DNA of 64,000 nt, taken from positions 1,612,001 to 1,676,000 of the forward strand of contig NZ_LT707065.1 in assembly GCF_900156745.1 (NCBI RefSeq), in the 5' to 3' direction. The translations under genes were made by a program, and so were the position numbers. This DNA is from Achromobacter sp. MFA1 R4. Its GTDB lineage: Bacteria; Pseudomonadota; Gammaproteobacteria; Burkholderiales; Burkholderiaceae_B. The notes under the pieces are model-generated. The model was not told the origin of the DNA. It did no database searches and saw nothing but the letters and a program-made list of their open reading frames with translations. How positions within the stretch are numbered: the first letter of the stretch is position 1; every line of letters begins with the position of its first letter. Positions 1 through 11,040 of this stretch are shown here, one piece after another.

Positions 1-749
1 TCGGGCGTACCGACTTCCATGACGCGAATCAGCGGCAGGGTCGGCTTGCCTTCGCGCAGGTCGTCGCCAACGTTCTTGCCCAGCGCGGCGGCGTCGCCGC
101 TGTAGTCGAGCACGTCATCGACCAGCTGGAACGCGGTGCCCACGTGGCGGCCATAGGCGGCCGCTGCGGCCTCCTGCTCGGGGGTGGCGCCCGCCAGCAC
201 CGCGCCGACCTGGGCGGCGGCCTCGAACAGCTTGGCGGTCTTGTAGCGCACCACCTGCAGGTAGCGCTCCTGGGACACGTCTGGATCGTGCACGTTCAGG
301 AGCTGCAGCACTTCGCCCTCGGCGATCACCGTGGTGGCTTCGGACAGGATGCTCATGATGCGCATCGAGTCGGCCTCGACCATCATCTCGAACGAACGCG
401 AATACAGATAGTCGCCCACCAGCACGCTGGCCGCGTTGCCGAATACGGCGTTGGCGGTTTCGCGGCCGCGGCGCAGGTCCGATTCATCCACGACGTCGTC
501 GTGCAGCAGCGTGGCCGTATGGATGAATTCCACCACGGCGGCCAGAAGCTGGTGATGCGTGCCTTCGTACCCCAGGGCGCGCGCCACCATCAGCACCATG
601 GCCGGGCGCATGCGCTTGCCGCCGGCCCCAATGATGTAGTCGCCGATCGTGCGGATCAGGACCACATCGGAATTCAGCCGCTCGCGGATAACCGCGTCGA
701 CGGCTTTCATATCGTCAGCAATGGGGGCAATGAGCGCGGGGAGATTCAA
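1..749 (-). CDS. ispB: Octaprenyl diphosphate synthase, 3' end outside window
   Basis: Partial: about 250 N-terminal residues of a family of roughly 320 are visible. The enzyme adds isopentenyl units to an allylic diphosphate to make the polyprenyl side chain of ubiquinone, at the inner face of the membrane. Both aspartate-rich motifs of trans-polyprenyl synthases are present: DDVVD at residues 84-88, followed by ESDLRRG, and DDVLD at 211-215. Reading from TTG at 749 gives the expected N-terminus LNLPALIAPIADD; an ATG 13 codons further in (710) is the alternative, and neither has a clear ribosome binding site. In many proteobacteria ispB is divergent from and next to rplU; here an FAH-family gene and an iclR-type gene lie between them. 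Confidence 0.92.
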   Translation of the reverse strand, partial: MNLPALIAPIADDMKAVDAVIRERLNSDVVLIRTIGDYIIGAGGKRMRPAMVLMVARALGYEGTHHQLLAAVVEFIHTATLLHDDVVDESDLRRGRETANAVFGNAASVLVGDYLYSRSFEMMVEADSMRIMSILSEATTVIAEGEVLQLLNVHDPDVSQERYLQVVRYKTAKLFEAAAQVGAVLAGATPEQEAAAAAYGRHVGTAFQLVDDVLDYSGDAAALGKNVGDDLREGKPTLPLIRVMEVGTP

Positions 750-833
750 GACGTATCCGACAAGTGTGAAGCGAGCCGCGTGACGGCTCTTACCGCTGGG
801 CCCGCCAGCGGTCGGCGGGGGATTCGACCACGG

Positions 834-839
834 ATTATA
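834..839 (-). promoter_or_regulatory. Possible -10 box of ispB
   Basis: TATAAT on the minus strand about 85 bases upstream of the ispB start. No convincing -35 box is seen at the right distance, so this is a weak call. Confidence 0.25.
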
Positions 840-929
840 CGGGGAGTGCGTGGGAAATCCGGGCACGCCCGCCACGCACGGCAGGGCCCGCCGCCGCGCG
901 CCCTGTCCAGGTCGGATCCGCTGGCCGGA

Positions 930-2099
930 TCAGCGCCCGTGGGGCAGCAGGCCGCGCGCCGCCAGATTGGCGTAGAGGGCGCGCACGCCGAAAGTCCAGG
1001 GCGGGATCGCGCTGGTCGATTGCACCTCGTTGACCAGCGCGCCCAGGCGCTCCGAGGCGATGACGACGCGGTCGCCCGGCAGATGGGTAAAGCCCGTGCC
1101 GGGGCCCTTGCGGTCCTTGGTCGGTGAAAACATGGTGCCCAGGAACAGCATGAAGCCGTCGGGATACTGGTGGTGGGCGCCGCAGGTCTGGCGCACGAGG
1201 TCCAGCGGGTCGCGGCTGATTTCGCGCATGTGGCTGACGCCGTCCAGCTCGAAACCGTCCGGGCCTTCGATGCGCAGAGACACGTCGGCCTGCCGCACGC
1301 TGTCCAGCGTGAAGTCGCCGTCGAACAGCCGGATGAACGGGCCGATGGCGCACGAACCGTTGTTGTCCTTGGCCTTGGTCAGCAGCAGCGCGCTGCGGCC
1401 TTCGATGTCGCGCAGGTTCACGTCGTTGCCCAGGGTGGCGCCGGCCACCTCGCCCCGGCTGTCGACAGCCAGCACGATTTCCGGCTCCGGGTTGTTCCAC
1501 AAGGACTCGGGCAACACGCCGATACGCGCGCCAAACCCCACCGAGGCCATGGGCGGCGTCTTGGAAAAGACTTCGGCGTCGGGGCCGATGCCGACCTCCA
1601 GGTATTGGGACCATTGACCGGCCTCGACCAGTTGCGCTTTCAGGCGATTGGCCTCGGGCGATCCGGGACGCAGGCGAGACAGGTCGGAGCCGATCAGCCC
1701 CTGCATCCTTACGCGGATCTCGTCCGCGCGACTGGCATCGCCGCCGGCTTCTTCTTCGATCAGGCGTTCCAGCAGGCTGATCGCGAAGGTGACGCCCGCC
1801 GCCTTCACCGGCTGCAGGTCGCAGGGCGCCAGCAGGCGCGGCCCTTCCAGGCCCTGCAGGGTGGCGGACATCAGCGCGCGCACGTCGCCCAGGGATTCGC
1901 CCCTGGCCTCGCGCGCCAGCGCCACGCGGTCGGGGCGATCCAGCAGGTCCGACACCGTGGGCGCCATGGCGGTGATGTCCATCACCTCGCCGTCCCGCAC
2001 CAGGACCACGCTGGGCCCATTCACCGGGCCGGGCCGCCAGACGCGGCCCACCAGCAAGGCCTGGGACAGATCGGCCGGCAGCATATTGTGTTCGTTCAT
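930..2099 (-). CDS. Fumarylacetoacetate hydrolase (FAH) superfamily protein
   Basis: 389 residues. The C-terminal half has the FAH fold signature: PEPEI at about residues 204-208 (metal-binding glutamates E205 and E207), then GATLGNDVNLRD, whose aspartate completes the metal site. The family hydrolyses or dehydrates 2-keto acids and acylpyruvates using Mg2+; this long form with an extra N-terminal domain resembles 2-keto-3-deoxy-sugar-acid dehydratases (AraD1-like), but the substrate is not certain. The start at 2099 has GGAG six bases upstream. It is divergent from an IclR regulator, with a 14-bp palindrome in the 141-bp gap, so regulation by that protein is likely. The pair looks like a catabolic cassette inserted between ispB and rplU. 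Confidence 0.8.
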   Translation of the reverse strand: MNEHNMLPADLSQALLVGRVWRPGPVNGPSVVLVRDGEVMDITAMAPTVSDLLDRPDRVALAREARGESLGDVRALMSATLQGLEGPRLLAPCDLQPVKAAGVTFAISLLERLIEEEAGGDASRADEIRVRMQGLIGSDLSRLRPGSPEANRLKAQLVEAGQWSQYLEVGIGPDAEVFSKTPPMASVGFGARIGVLPESLWNNPEPEIVLAVDSRGEVAGATLGNDVNLRDIEGRSALLLTKAKDNNGSCAIGPFIRLFDGDFTLDSVRQADVSLRIEGPDGFELDGVSHMREISRDPLDLVRQTCGAHHQYPDGFMLFLGTMFSPTKDRKGPGTGFTHLPGDRVVIASERLGALVNEVQSTSAIPPWTFGVRALYANLAARGLLPHGR

Positions 2100-2214
2100 G
2101 ACGTCTCCTCGCTTGCTTATATAGGCTTAATAGGTCTTCGCCATGGTGGCGGATCCACTGCTGCGGGCCAGTCTAGGGGACTTCATTTATCATGTCCAAT
2201 ATCTTGTTTTTTGG

Positions 2215-2228
2215 TCCAATATATTGGA
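2215..2228. promoter_or_regulatory. Palindromic operator between FAH gene and iclR-type gene
   Basis: TCCAATATATTGGA is a perfect 14-bp palindrome 13 bases before the iclR-type start. A degenerate copy, TCCAATATCTTG, begins at 2195, about 20 bp (two helical turns) upstream. The place and symmetry fit a regulator binding site controlling both divergent genes. Confidence 0.55.
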
Positions 2229-2240
2229 ATTCCAGCCGCC

Positions 2241-2999
2241 ATGGCCAACGATTACGACGTCCCCGCCGTCCGGCGAACGCATGACATCCTGCGGGTTTTG
2301 TCCAGCCGCCCCACACCCGTGAAGGCTGCGGAACTGGCGCAGGCCTGCCAGTTGCCCAAGAGCACGCTGTACCTGCTGCTCGATTGCCTGGAACAGCGCC
2401 GCTGGATCGAGCGCCAGGAGGGCGGCTACATCATCGGACTCGAACTGATGGCGCTCGGGTCCGCCTACCTGCGCCACGACGGATTGCAGGCCGCCTTTCA
2501 CCAGGCCGCCAGCGCATTCGTGGACCGCTGCAACGAGGTCGTGCAACTGGCCGCGCTGGACGGCTTTGACGTGGTCTACCTCGCGCGGGAAGACGCGCGC
2601 CGGCCGGTACGGCTGGTGTCCGACCTGGGCCTGCGGCTGCCCGCGCATGCCTGCGCGCTGGGCAAGGCCCTGCTGGCCAGCCTGCCGCCCGAGGAGCTGG
2701 CCGCCCGCCTGCCCCAGACCCTGCCCCGCGTGACGGACCGCACGATTGCCGACGCGACTCGCCTGCATCGCGAACTGGACGCCGTGCGCCGGCAGGGCCT
2801 GGCCGAGGACCAGGAGGAAGTCGCCGCCGGCCTCGTGTGCTACGCGGCCTTTGTCGGCGTCACGCCGCTGGGCAAACGCGTGGCGGTCAGCACGTCCATC
2901 CCCGCCGACCGCCTGGACGACGCCCACCGCCGCGACGCCACGGAGGGCATCCGCCGCGTGGCGCGCGACATCGCGCTGCGCGTGATCCCGGGCGCGTGA
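2241..2999 (+). CDS. IclR-family transcriptional regulator
   Basis: 252 residues from ATG 2241. An N-terminal winged helix-turn-helix (about residues 10-65; PVKAAELAQACQLPKSTLY is the recognition region) is followed by the IclR effector domain with the typical HACALGKALLA segment and a C-terminal TPLGKRVAVS strand. IclR proteins usually bind small organic acids and control the adjacent catabolic gene. The gene diverges from the FAH-family gene and has a palindrome directly upstream, so autoregulation and control of that neighbour are inferred. The open frame runs far upstream on this strand, but only the segment from 2241 matches the family. Confidence 0.85.
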   Translation: MANDYDVPAVRRTHDILRVLSSRPTPVKAAELAQACQLPKSTLYLLLDCLEQRRWIERQEGGYIIGLELMALGSAYLRHDGLQAAFHQAASAFVDRCNEVVQLAALDGFDVVYLAREDARRPVRLVSDLGLRLPAHACALGKALLASLPPEELAARLPQTLPRVTDRTIADATRLHRELDAVRRQGLAEDQEEVAAGLVCYAAFVGVTPLGKRVAVSTSIPADRLDDAHRRDATEGIRRVARDIALRVIPGA

Positions 3000-3041
3000 A
3001 GCCTCGACGCCACACCTAAGCCCTTAGCCTGCAACAGCTTT

Positions 3042-3070
3042 TTGACTTTCGGAAAGTCCCGGGCTAATAT
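3042..3070 (+). promoter_or_regulatory. Sigma-70 promoter for rplU-rpmA, with internal palindrome
   Basis: TTGACT (3042-3047), a 17-base spacer and TAATAT (3065-3070) form a strong housekeeping promoter. The stretch GACTTTCGGAAAGTC (3044-3058) is an inverted repeat with 7-base arms overlapping the -35 box and spacer. It leaves a leader of about 170 bases before rplU. Confidence 0.7.
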
Positions 3071-3250
3071 CTCGGATTCGGTCAGCAATGGCCGAATTAC
3101 GTCGGTTGTTTACGCAAGCTACTTGCAAGCCATTTGGCGATCCAGTGCCCAGATTCTTTGAGCCCGCCATTTGAGTCCGCCAAGACGGCATCCATGCCCA
3201 GCAGGGCTGGCAGCGTGAACGAACCCATTTACCTATTTAAGGAACACCCC

Positions 3251-3562
3251 ATGTACGCGGTCGTAAAAACCGGTGGCAAGCAGTATCGCGTTGCCGCTGG
3301 CGAAAAACTCAAGATAGAACAGATACCGGCTGACATTGGGCAAGAAATCACCCTGGACCAAGTGCTGTCCGTGGGCGAAGGCGACCAACTGAAAGTTGGC
3401 ACGCCCCTCGTCTCCGGCGCCGTGGTCAAGGCAACGGTTCTTGCGCAAGGCCGCCACGACAAGGTCAAGATCTTCAAGATGCGCCGTCGCAAGCACTATC
3501 AGAAGCGTCAGGGCCACCGTCAGAACTACACCGAAATCCGCATCGAAGCCATCACGGCTTAA
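3251..3562 (+). CDS. rplU: 50S ribosomal protein L21
   Basis: 103 residues, the normal length for L21. It binds 23S rRNA in the large subunit. The family signature is clear from the start [14 protein letters not shown] and the basic C-terminal segment [16 protein letters not shown]. The frame extends upstream to 3134, but ATG 3251 gives the conserved N-terminus and follows a purine-rich AAGGAA at 3239-3244. It is co-transcribed with rpmA, which starts 34 bases later, from the promoter at 3042-3070. Confidence 0.97.
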   Translation: MYAVVKTGGKQYRVAAGEKLKIEQIPADIGQEITLDQVLSVGEGDQLKVGTPLVSGAVVKATVLAQGRHDKVKIFKMRRRKHYQKRQGHRQNYTEIRIEAITA

Positions 3563-3596
3563 GAAGCGACTCGGTACCACTTAGCAGGAGCTAAAC

Positions 3597-3857
3597 ATGG
3601 CACAGAAAAAGGGCGGCGGCTCTACGCGGAACGGACGCGACTCAGAATCGAAGCGTCTGGGCGTCAAGGCATTCGGCGGCGAATTGATTCCCGCTGGTTC
3701 GATCATCGTGCGTCAGCGCGGCACTCGCTTCCACGCTGGCGTGAACGTCGGCATGGGCAAGGACCACACCCTGTTCGCGCTGGTCGACGGCAAGGTTCAA
3801 TTCGGCTTCAAGGGCGCGTTGAACAAGCAGACCGTTTCGATCGTCGCTGCCGAGTAA
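3597..3857 (+). CDS. rpmA: 50S ribosomal protein L27
   Basis: 86 residues. L27 reaches the peptidyl-transferase centre with its N-terminal tail; the typical start [16 protein letters not shown] and the GVKAFGGE and [14 protein letters not shown] segments are present. No Firmicute-type cleavable extension is seen. AGGAG lies seven bases upstream of ATG. A Rho-independent terminator follows at 3934-3965, ending the rplU-rpmA unit. Confidence 0.97.
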   Translation: MAQKKGGGSTRNGRDSESKRLGVKAFGGELIPAGSIIVRQRGTRFHAGVNVGMGKDHTLFALVDGKVQFGFKGALNKQTVSIVAAE

Positions 3858-3933
3858 TCGGATAGCAGCCCGCGGACGGCAAGTCCGCGGACGCATACGG
3901 TCAGGGACGCGGTCCGCCGCGTTTCCGAACGGC

Positions 3934-3965
3934 AAAAGCCCTGTCGCGTGCGGCAGGGCTTTTTT
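3934..3965 (+). terminator. Rho-independent terminator after rpmA
   Basis: AAAAGCCCTG pairs with CAGGGCTTTT around a short loop and is followed by a T run. The symmetry would also support termination from the other strand. Confidence 0.85.
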
Positions 3966-3972
3966 GTTTTAA

Positions 3973-5193
<1,221 letters not shown>

Positions 5194-5248
5194 GCCATAA
5201 TCGCAGTCCCTACGATTACGCTTTTTTTCGCCGCAGCCGGCCGCCATC

Positions 5249-6385
5249 ATGTCTGCTGAATCACCCGTCGTTTCCGTCGTCACCCACGCCCAGCGCATCG
5301 TCGCCAAAGTCGGCTCGTCGCTGGTCACCAACGAAGGCCGAGGCCTGGACCGCGCCGCCGTCGCGCACTGGGCCGCGCAGATCGCCGCCCTGCACAAGCA
5401 GGGCAAGCAGATCGTGCTGGTTTCCAGCGGCGCCATCGCGGAAGGCATGGCGCGCCTGGGCTGGCGCAAGCGCCCGTCCGTCATGCACGAACTGCAGGCC
5501 GCGGCGGCCGTGGGCCAGATGGGACTTTGCCAGGCCTACGAAGCCGCCTTTGCCGAGCACGGGCTGCGCACCGCGCAGATCCTGCTGACGCACGAGGACC
5601 TGGCCGACCGTCACCGCTACCTGAACGCGCGCAGCACCCTGTTTGCGCTGCTGCGGTTGGGCGTGGTGCCGATCGTGAACGAAAACGACACGGTGGTCAC
5701 CGACGAAATCCGGCTGGGCGACAACGACACGCTGGGCGCCCTGGTCACCAACCTGATCGAAGCCGACACGCTGGTCATCCTGACCGACCAGCGCGGGCTC
5801 TACGATTCCGACCCGCGCAAGAATCCGCAGGCCACGTTCATGTCGCACGCCCAAGCGGGCGATCCGGCGCTGGAAGCGATGGCCGGCGGCGCGGGCAGCG
5901 GCATCGGCACCGGCGGCATGCTCACGAAGGTGCTGGCCGCCAAGCGCGCGGCACACAGCGGCGCGCACACCGTCATCGCGTCGGGCCGCGAGCGCAACGT
6001 GCTGACGCGGCTGGCCCAGGGCGAGTGCATCGGCAGCGAATTGCGTGCGGTGCTGCCGGTGTGGTCGGCGCGCAAGCAGTGGATGGCCGACCACCTGCGG
6101 TTGCGCGGGCGCGTCGTGCTGGATGACGGCGCGGTGCAGGCGCTGCTGCGCGAAGGCAAGAGCCTTCTGCCGATCGGCGTCACCGACGTGGAAGGCGAGT
6201 TCGGCCGCGGCGACGTCGTGGCCTGCGTGGACAGCCAGGGCCATGAATGCGCCCGGGGCCTGATCAATTATTCGTCTGCCGACACGCGCCGCATCCTGCG
6301 CCAGCCGTCGTCGCAGATCGCGCGCATCCTGGGCAGCATGACCGAACCCGAGCTCATGCACCGGGACAATCTGGTCGTGCTCTAG
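5249..6385 (+). CDS. proB: Glutamate 5-kinase
   Basis: 378 residues. Catalyses ATP-dependent phosphorylation of glutamate, the first step of proline synthesis in the cytoplasm. The amino-acid kinase domain shows [11 protein letters not shown] near the start, [20 protein letters not shown] and [12 protein letters not shown]; a C-terminal PUA domain (about residues 280-370) follows, as in most bacterial ProB. It starts 55 bases after obgE and is probably in the same transcript. Confidence 0.95.
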   Translation: MSAESPVVSVVTHAQRIVAKVGSSLVTNEGRGLDRAAVAHWAAQIAALHKQGKQIVLVSSGAIAEGMARLGWRKRPSVMHELQAAAAVGQMGLCQAYEAAFAEHGLRTAQILLTHEDLADRHRYLNARSTLFALLRLGVVPIVNENDTVVTDEIRLGDNDTLGALVTNLIEADTLVILTDQRGLYDSDPRKNPQATFMSHAQAGDPALEAMAGGAGSGIGTGGMLTKVLAAKRAAHSGAHTVIASGRERNVLTRLAQGECIGSELRAVLPVWSARKQWMADHLRLRGRVVLDDGAVQALLREGKSLLPIGVTDVEGEFGRGDVVACVDSQGHECARGLINYSSADTRRILRQPSSQIARILGSMTEPELMHRDNLVVL

Positions 6386-6387
6386 CC

Positions 6388-7077
6388 CTAGTCCGCCCCG
6401 GCCGGCGTCCTGGCGACGCCCTGGGGCAGCAGGATGTACCCCCACCCCCGCACCGCCAGCACAGGCAGTTCGATGTTGAACCGGCGCGCCTTGCTGCGCA
6501 GCCGCGACACGACCACGTCCACCCGGCGCGCTCCGTCCAGGGGATCGCCCGCAGCGCCGGGAAAGAAGCTTTCGCGATGCAGGCAGTGGCCCGGCGCATT
6601 GAACAGCCGAACGAGGATGGCGCGCTCGCGCACGGTAAGCGGCAGACGCTCGCCGGCAGGACCGACCAGCAGGCGTGCGGGCGCGACGACGCGCCATGCG
6701 CACATGCCGCGCCGCGCCCGCCGGTACAGGCTGCGCAGCAGGGCATCCCATTCCAGCGGCTCGGTGGTGGCCGGCGCGCACGCGTCGACCCCCGCGTCCA
6801 GGGCGGCCGCCCGCTCGGCCGCGGACGCGCCGCAGGCCTGCCACACGACGGAAGCGCCCGGCGCGGCGCGGCGCAATCCGACGATGAGCTCGGGCATGGC
6901 CGCGCAGGGCCCCCGCAACACGAGCAGGTCGGCGGGGTGGCGCGGCAGGGTTTCCTGCAGCGCAGCCAACGAGTCGAAGACGCGGACGTCCCACCGGAAC
7001 TGCCGCAGCGCAGCGGCAAGATTCTTGCCGGCTATTTCATCAGATTGCACGACGAATACGACGCCCCGCTCCAGCAT
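6388..7077 (-). CDS. Response-regulator-like protein lacking the phospho-acceptor Asp
   Basis: 229 residues from ATG 7077, chosen because AAGGG lies seven bases upstream; an ATG at 7101 is less well placed. The C-terminal half (about 125-225) is an OmpR/PhoB-type winged helix, ending in the characteristic VRGWGYIL. The N-terminal part has the layout of a receiver domain (FVVQSDEIAGKNLAAAL, then LLVLRGP), but where receivers carry the phosphorylated aspartate this protein reads LLVLRG with no Asp. It is therefore probably phosphorylation-independent. It diverges from the XRE regulator at 7156. Function is unknown. Confidence 0.7.
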   Translation of the reverse strand: MLERGVVFVVQSDEIAGKNLAAALRQFRWDVRVFDSLAALQETLPRHPADLLVLRGPCAAMPELIVGLRRAAPGASVVWQACGASAAERAAALDAGVDACAPATTEPLEWDALLRSLYRRARRGMCAWRVVAPARLLVGPAGERLPLTVRERAILVRLFNAPGHCLHRESFFPGAAGDPLDGARRVDVVVSRLRSKARRFNIELPVLAVRGWGYILLPQGVARTPAGAD

Positions 7078-7102
7078 GAAGTTGCCCTTGCCAGTTATCA
7101 CC

Positions 7103-7115
7103 TAAGTAATACTTA
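7103..7115. promoter_or_regulatory. Inverted repeat in divergent regulator promoter
   Basis: TAAGTAATACTTA is a perfect repeat with 5-base arms and 3-base centre, placed between the two divergent regulator genes. It is a plausible operator for the XRE protein or its neighbour. Confidence 0.35.
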
Positions 7116-7155
7116 TAGCCACCAAAGTGACAGATCAGCAAGCTTCAATCGCCTT

Positions 7156-7605
7156 GTGAAAACATTCTCAGACCGACTGAAGCACGCGCGTCTCTTACGT
7201 GGCCACACGCAGAAGGCGCTCGCGCGTCTGGTGCGCATCTCCCAAAGTGCAATCGGCAGCTACGAAAGCGGTTTGCGGCATTCCAGCCGGTCCGCGCGCA
7301 AGCTGGCGCAGGTGCTGAAGGTTGAGGTCGAATGGCTGGAAACCGGCAAGGGTCCCATGGAGCTTCCCATGGACGGCTACGACCTGAGCAACACGCTGCC
7401 GGTATCGGGCGTGGCCGAATCGGCGCCGCGTCCCGGCGGCCGGCCCCGTCCGATGGCGCCCTGGCCCTACCCCAATATCTCGCCTTCGCAGTTCGAGTCG
7501 CTTACGTCGGAAGACCGCGCGATGCTGGAGGCGCTGACGCAGACCTTCATCGAAACGACGTTGCTCAGGCGCGGCATCAAGCCGCGGGGCCGCAAGCCCG
7601 GCTGA
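7156..7605 (+). CDS. XRE-family helix-turn-helix regulator
   Basis: 149 residues from GTG 7156. The N-terminal 65 residues are a lambda-repressor-type helix-turn-helix: DRLKHARLLRGHTQKALA, then ISQSAIGSYESG as recognition helix, and KLAQVLKVEVEWLETGKG as the closing helix. The remaining 80 residues are proline-rich followed by a short helix (SEDRAMLEALTQTF). The frame is open far upstream to 6247, but that part is antisense to the neighbouring gene and not homologous. The start is inferred from where the family begins; no strong ribosome binding site is seen. No catalytic peptidase domain is present, so it is not a LexA-like protein. Confidence 0.75.
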   Translation: MKTFSDRLKHARLLRGHTQKALARLVRISQSAIGSYESGLRHSSRSARKLAQVLKVEVEWLETGKGPMELPMDGYDLSNTLPVSGVAESAPRPGGRPRPMAPWPYPNISPSQFESLTSEDRAMLEALTQTFIETTLLRRGIKPRGRKPG

Positions 7606-7641
7606 TCGCGCCGCGCGCAAGCGGCTCCTCTGGACGAAAAA

Positions 7642-7661
7642 AAGCCCGGCAAGCCGGGCTT
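7642..7661. terminator. Bidirectional terminator between convergent genes
   Basis: AAGCCCGG CA AGCCGGGCTT style hairpin (perfect 9-base arms) preceded by an A run and followed by TGTTT. It lies between the convergent XRE and lipoprotein genes and can serve both. Confidence 0.75.
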
Positions 7662-7677
7662 GTTTGCGTGGCCCCGA

Positions 7678-8241
7678 TCAGGGCTTGGCGGCGGGCGCCG
7701 GGGCGGCGCCACCGGCTGCGGGCGGCGTGACCGCGTCGCCGCGGATGCGGGCCGCGATTTCGGAGGCGGCCTGGGCGGACGGCACGCCGAATGCCAGCAC
7801 GCCGCGGTTGAGCGGTTCGCCGATGAGCGGGGCCGCAACCAGTTCCTGGTCGATCACCAGCGCAAGCACGCTGCCGACGTTGGCGGTGCTGACGGCGGTG
7901 AGCTTGCGCGTGCCGGCTTCGGAGAAGCGCAGGCCCACGAAGTTTTGACCCTGGCGATCCACCAGCGCGGCGGCGTCGGTCAGGTCGGCGCGGGTGAGGA
8001 CGGGCGTTTCCTGGAGATAGAGCTTGCCGTCGGGCAGGCTGACTTCACGCAGGTCGGGGCCGGGTTCGCGCTTGGCCAGGTAGAAATCCACGCGCGTCGC
8101 GGTGGCGGGGGCCGTCGATTGCTGGCCCGCCTGGGGAGTGGCCGCGGCGTCGGACGTCTTAGTCGGGGCGGTCTTGCAACCCGCTAGCGCCAATGTCACG
8201 ACTACGAGGGCGGGCGCCAATGTGCGTAGGTTCAGTTGCAT
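7678..8241 (-). CDS. Lipoprotein with a SecD P1-head-like domain
   Basis: 187 residues from ATG 8241. The N-terminus is a lipoprotein signal with lipobox LALAGC (Cys at about 22), so the mature protein should be membrane-anchored in the periplasm. A linker rich in Ala, Thr and Gln follows. The region from about residue 85 to 170 (FVGLRFSEAGTRKL, VLALVIDQELVAAPLIG, GVLAFG) resembles the periplasmic P1 head subdomain of the translocase subunit SecD, but there are no membrane segments. The function of such stand-alone SecD heads is not known to me. It converges on the XRE gene and ends at the shared terminator. Confidence 0.7.
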   Translation of the reverse strand: MQLNLRTLAPALVVVTLALAGCKTAPTKTSDAAATPQAGQQSTAPATATRVDFYLAKREPGPDLREVSLPDGKLYLQETPVLTRADLTDAAALVDRQGQNFVGLRFSEAGTRKLTAVSTANVGSVLALVIDQELVAAPLIGEPLNRGVLAFGVPSAQAASEIAARIRGDAVTPPAAGGAAPAPAAKP

Positions 8242-8441
8242 GCTCGATTCCTTCTTAAGTGGGCTGATGCCGGGCGGTAAGACACTAAGACTGTACACGC
8301 GGCGTGTGGAAAAAAGTGTACCGAACCTGAATGACAGTGTCTGCCGAGACTGAATCCAAATGTAAAGCAGTAATACCAGCATGCTTGGCGGCACGTTTTC
8401 CGCGCCGATTCGCGCCGGACAGGACGCGGTGCGCAGGTTGA

Positions 8442-10559
<2,118 letters not shown>

Positions 10560-10588
10560 TGTTTTAGGGCTTTAGGCTGGCTGCGGAA

Positions 10589-10628
10589 TGCGTTCTTGCG
10601 TTCTTGCGTTTTTGCGTTCTTGCGTTCT
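10589..10628 (+). repeat. 8-bp tandem repeat after thiC
   Basis: Five adjacent units of TGCGTTCT (third unit TGCGTTTT), starting 30 bases after the thiC stop. The rest of the 481-base gap to the next gene holds the dispersed repeat at 10676-10768 and otherwise GC-rich sequence in which I see no gene. Confidence 0.85.
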
Positions 10629-10675
10629 TGCGACGCCCGGCGCGGCGTGGGCCTGGGGTGAGCGGGGCTCCGGTT

Positions 10676-10768
10676 GCGGTCCGGAGCCTTCGCTCCGGAC
10701 TGCCCCGCGCTCATCCTCGTTGCCGCCTCCGGCGGCTGCCTTCGGATTCCGCCGGGCGCACCTAAACG
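10676..10768 (+). repeat. Dispersed intergenic repeat, copy A
   Basis: About 90 bp that recurs, inverted, at 37779-37867. Shared blocks are GCGGTCCGGAGCCTTCGCTC, CTCATCCTCGT, CTTCGGATTCCGCCGGGCGC and CTAAACG. It contains the hairpin TCCGGAGC-CTTC-GCTCCGGA. It has no open frame and looks like a short non-coding, REP-like genomic repeat. Confidence 0.75.
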
Positions 10769-11040
10769 CCCCGCCCACCCCAGGCCCACGCCACACCGGG
10801 CTCGGGTGGTTTCAGCTTTGCGGGCGCTGGGGCGGCTGGGGTTCTTTAGGTTCTTGCCTGCGCTGAGTAGGGGTTGGAGCGTCTTGCGGGGCCCGCCCCC
10901 AGGCCGGCCGCGCGGGCGGCCTTTGGGGGCTTACGCGGGGTCTTGCGTCGTTGCTGGGACGCTTCGCGTGTGGGTGGGCTGCGTTCTGGGTTTTTGTGGG
11001 GCGGAGTCTGAGACTCGCCGCCTCGGCAGCGCGTCCTGGC

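Noticed and set aside
10769-11040. Plus-strand frames after thiC (for example 10674-11342)
   Set aside because: They run through the dispersed repeat and into antisense of the Bug gene, with no family match or ribosome binding site.
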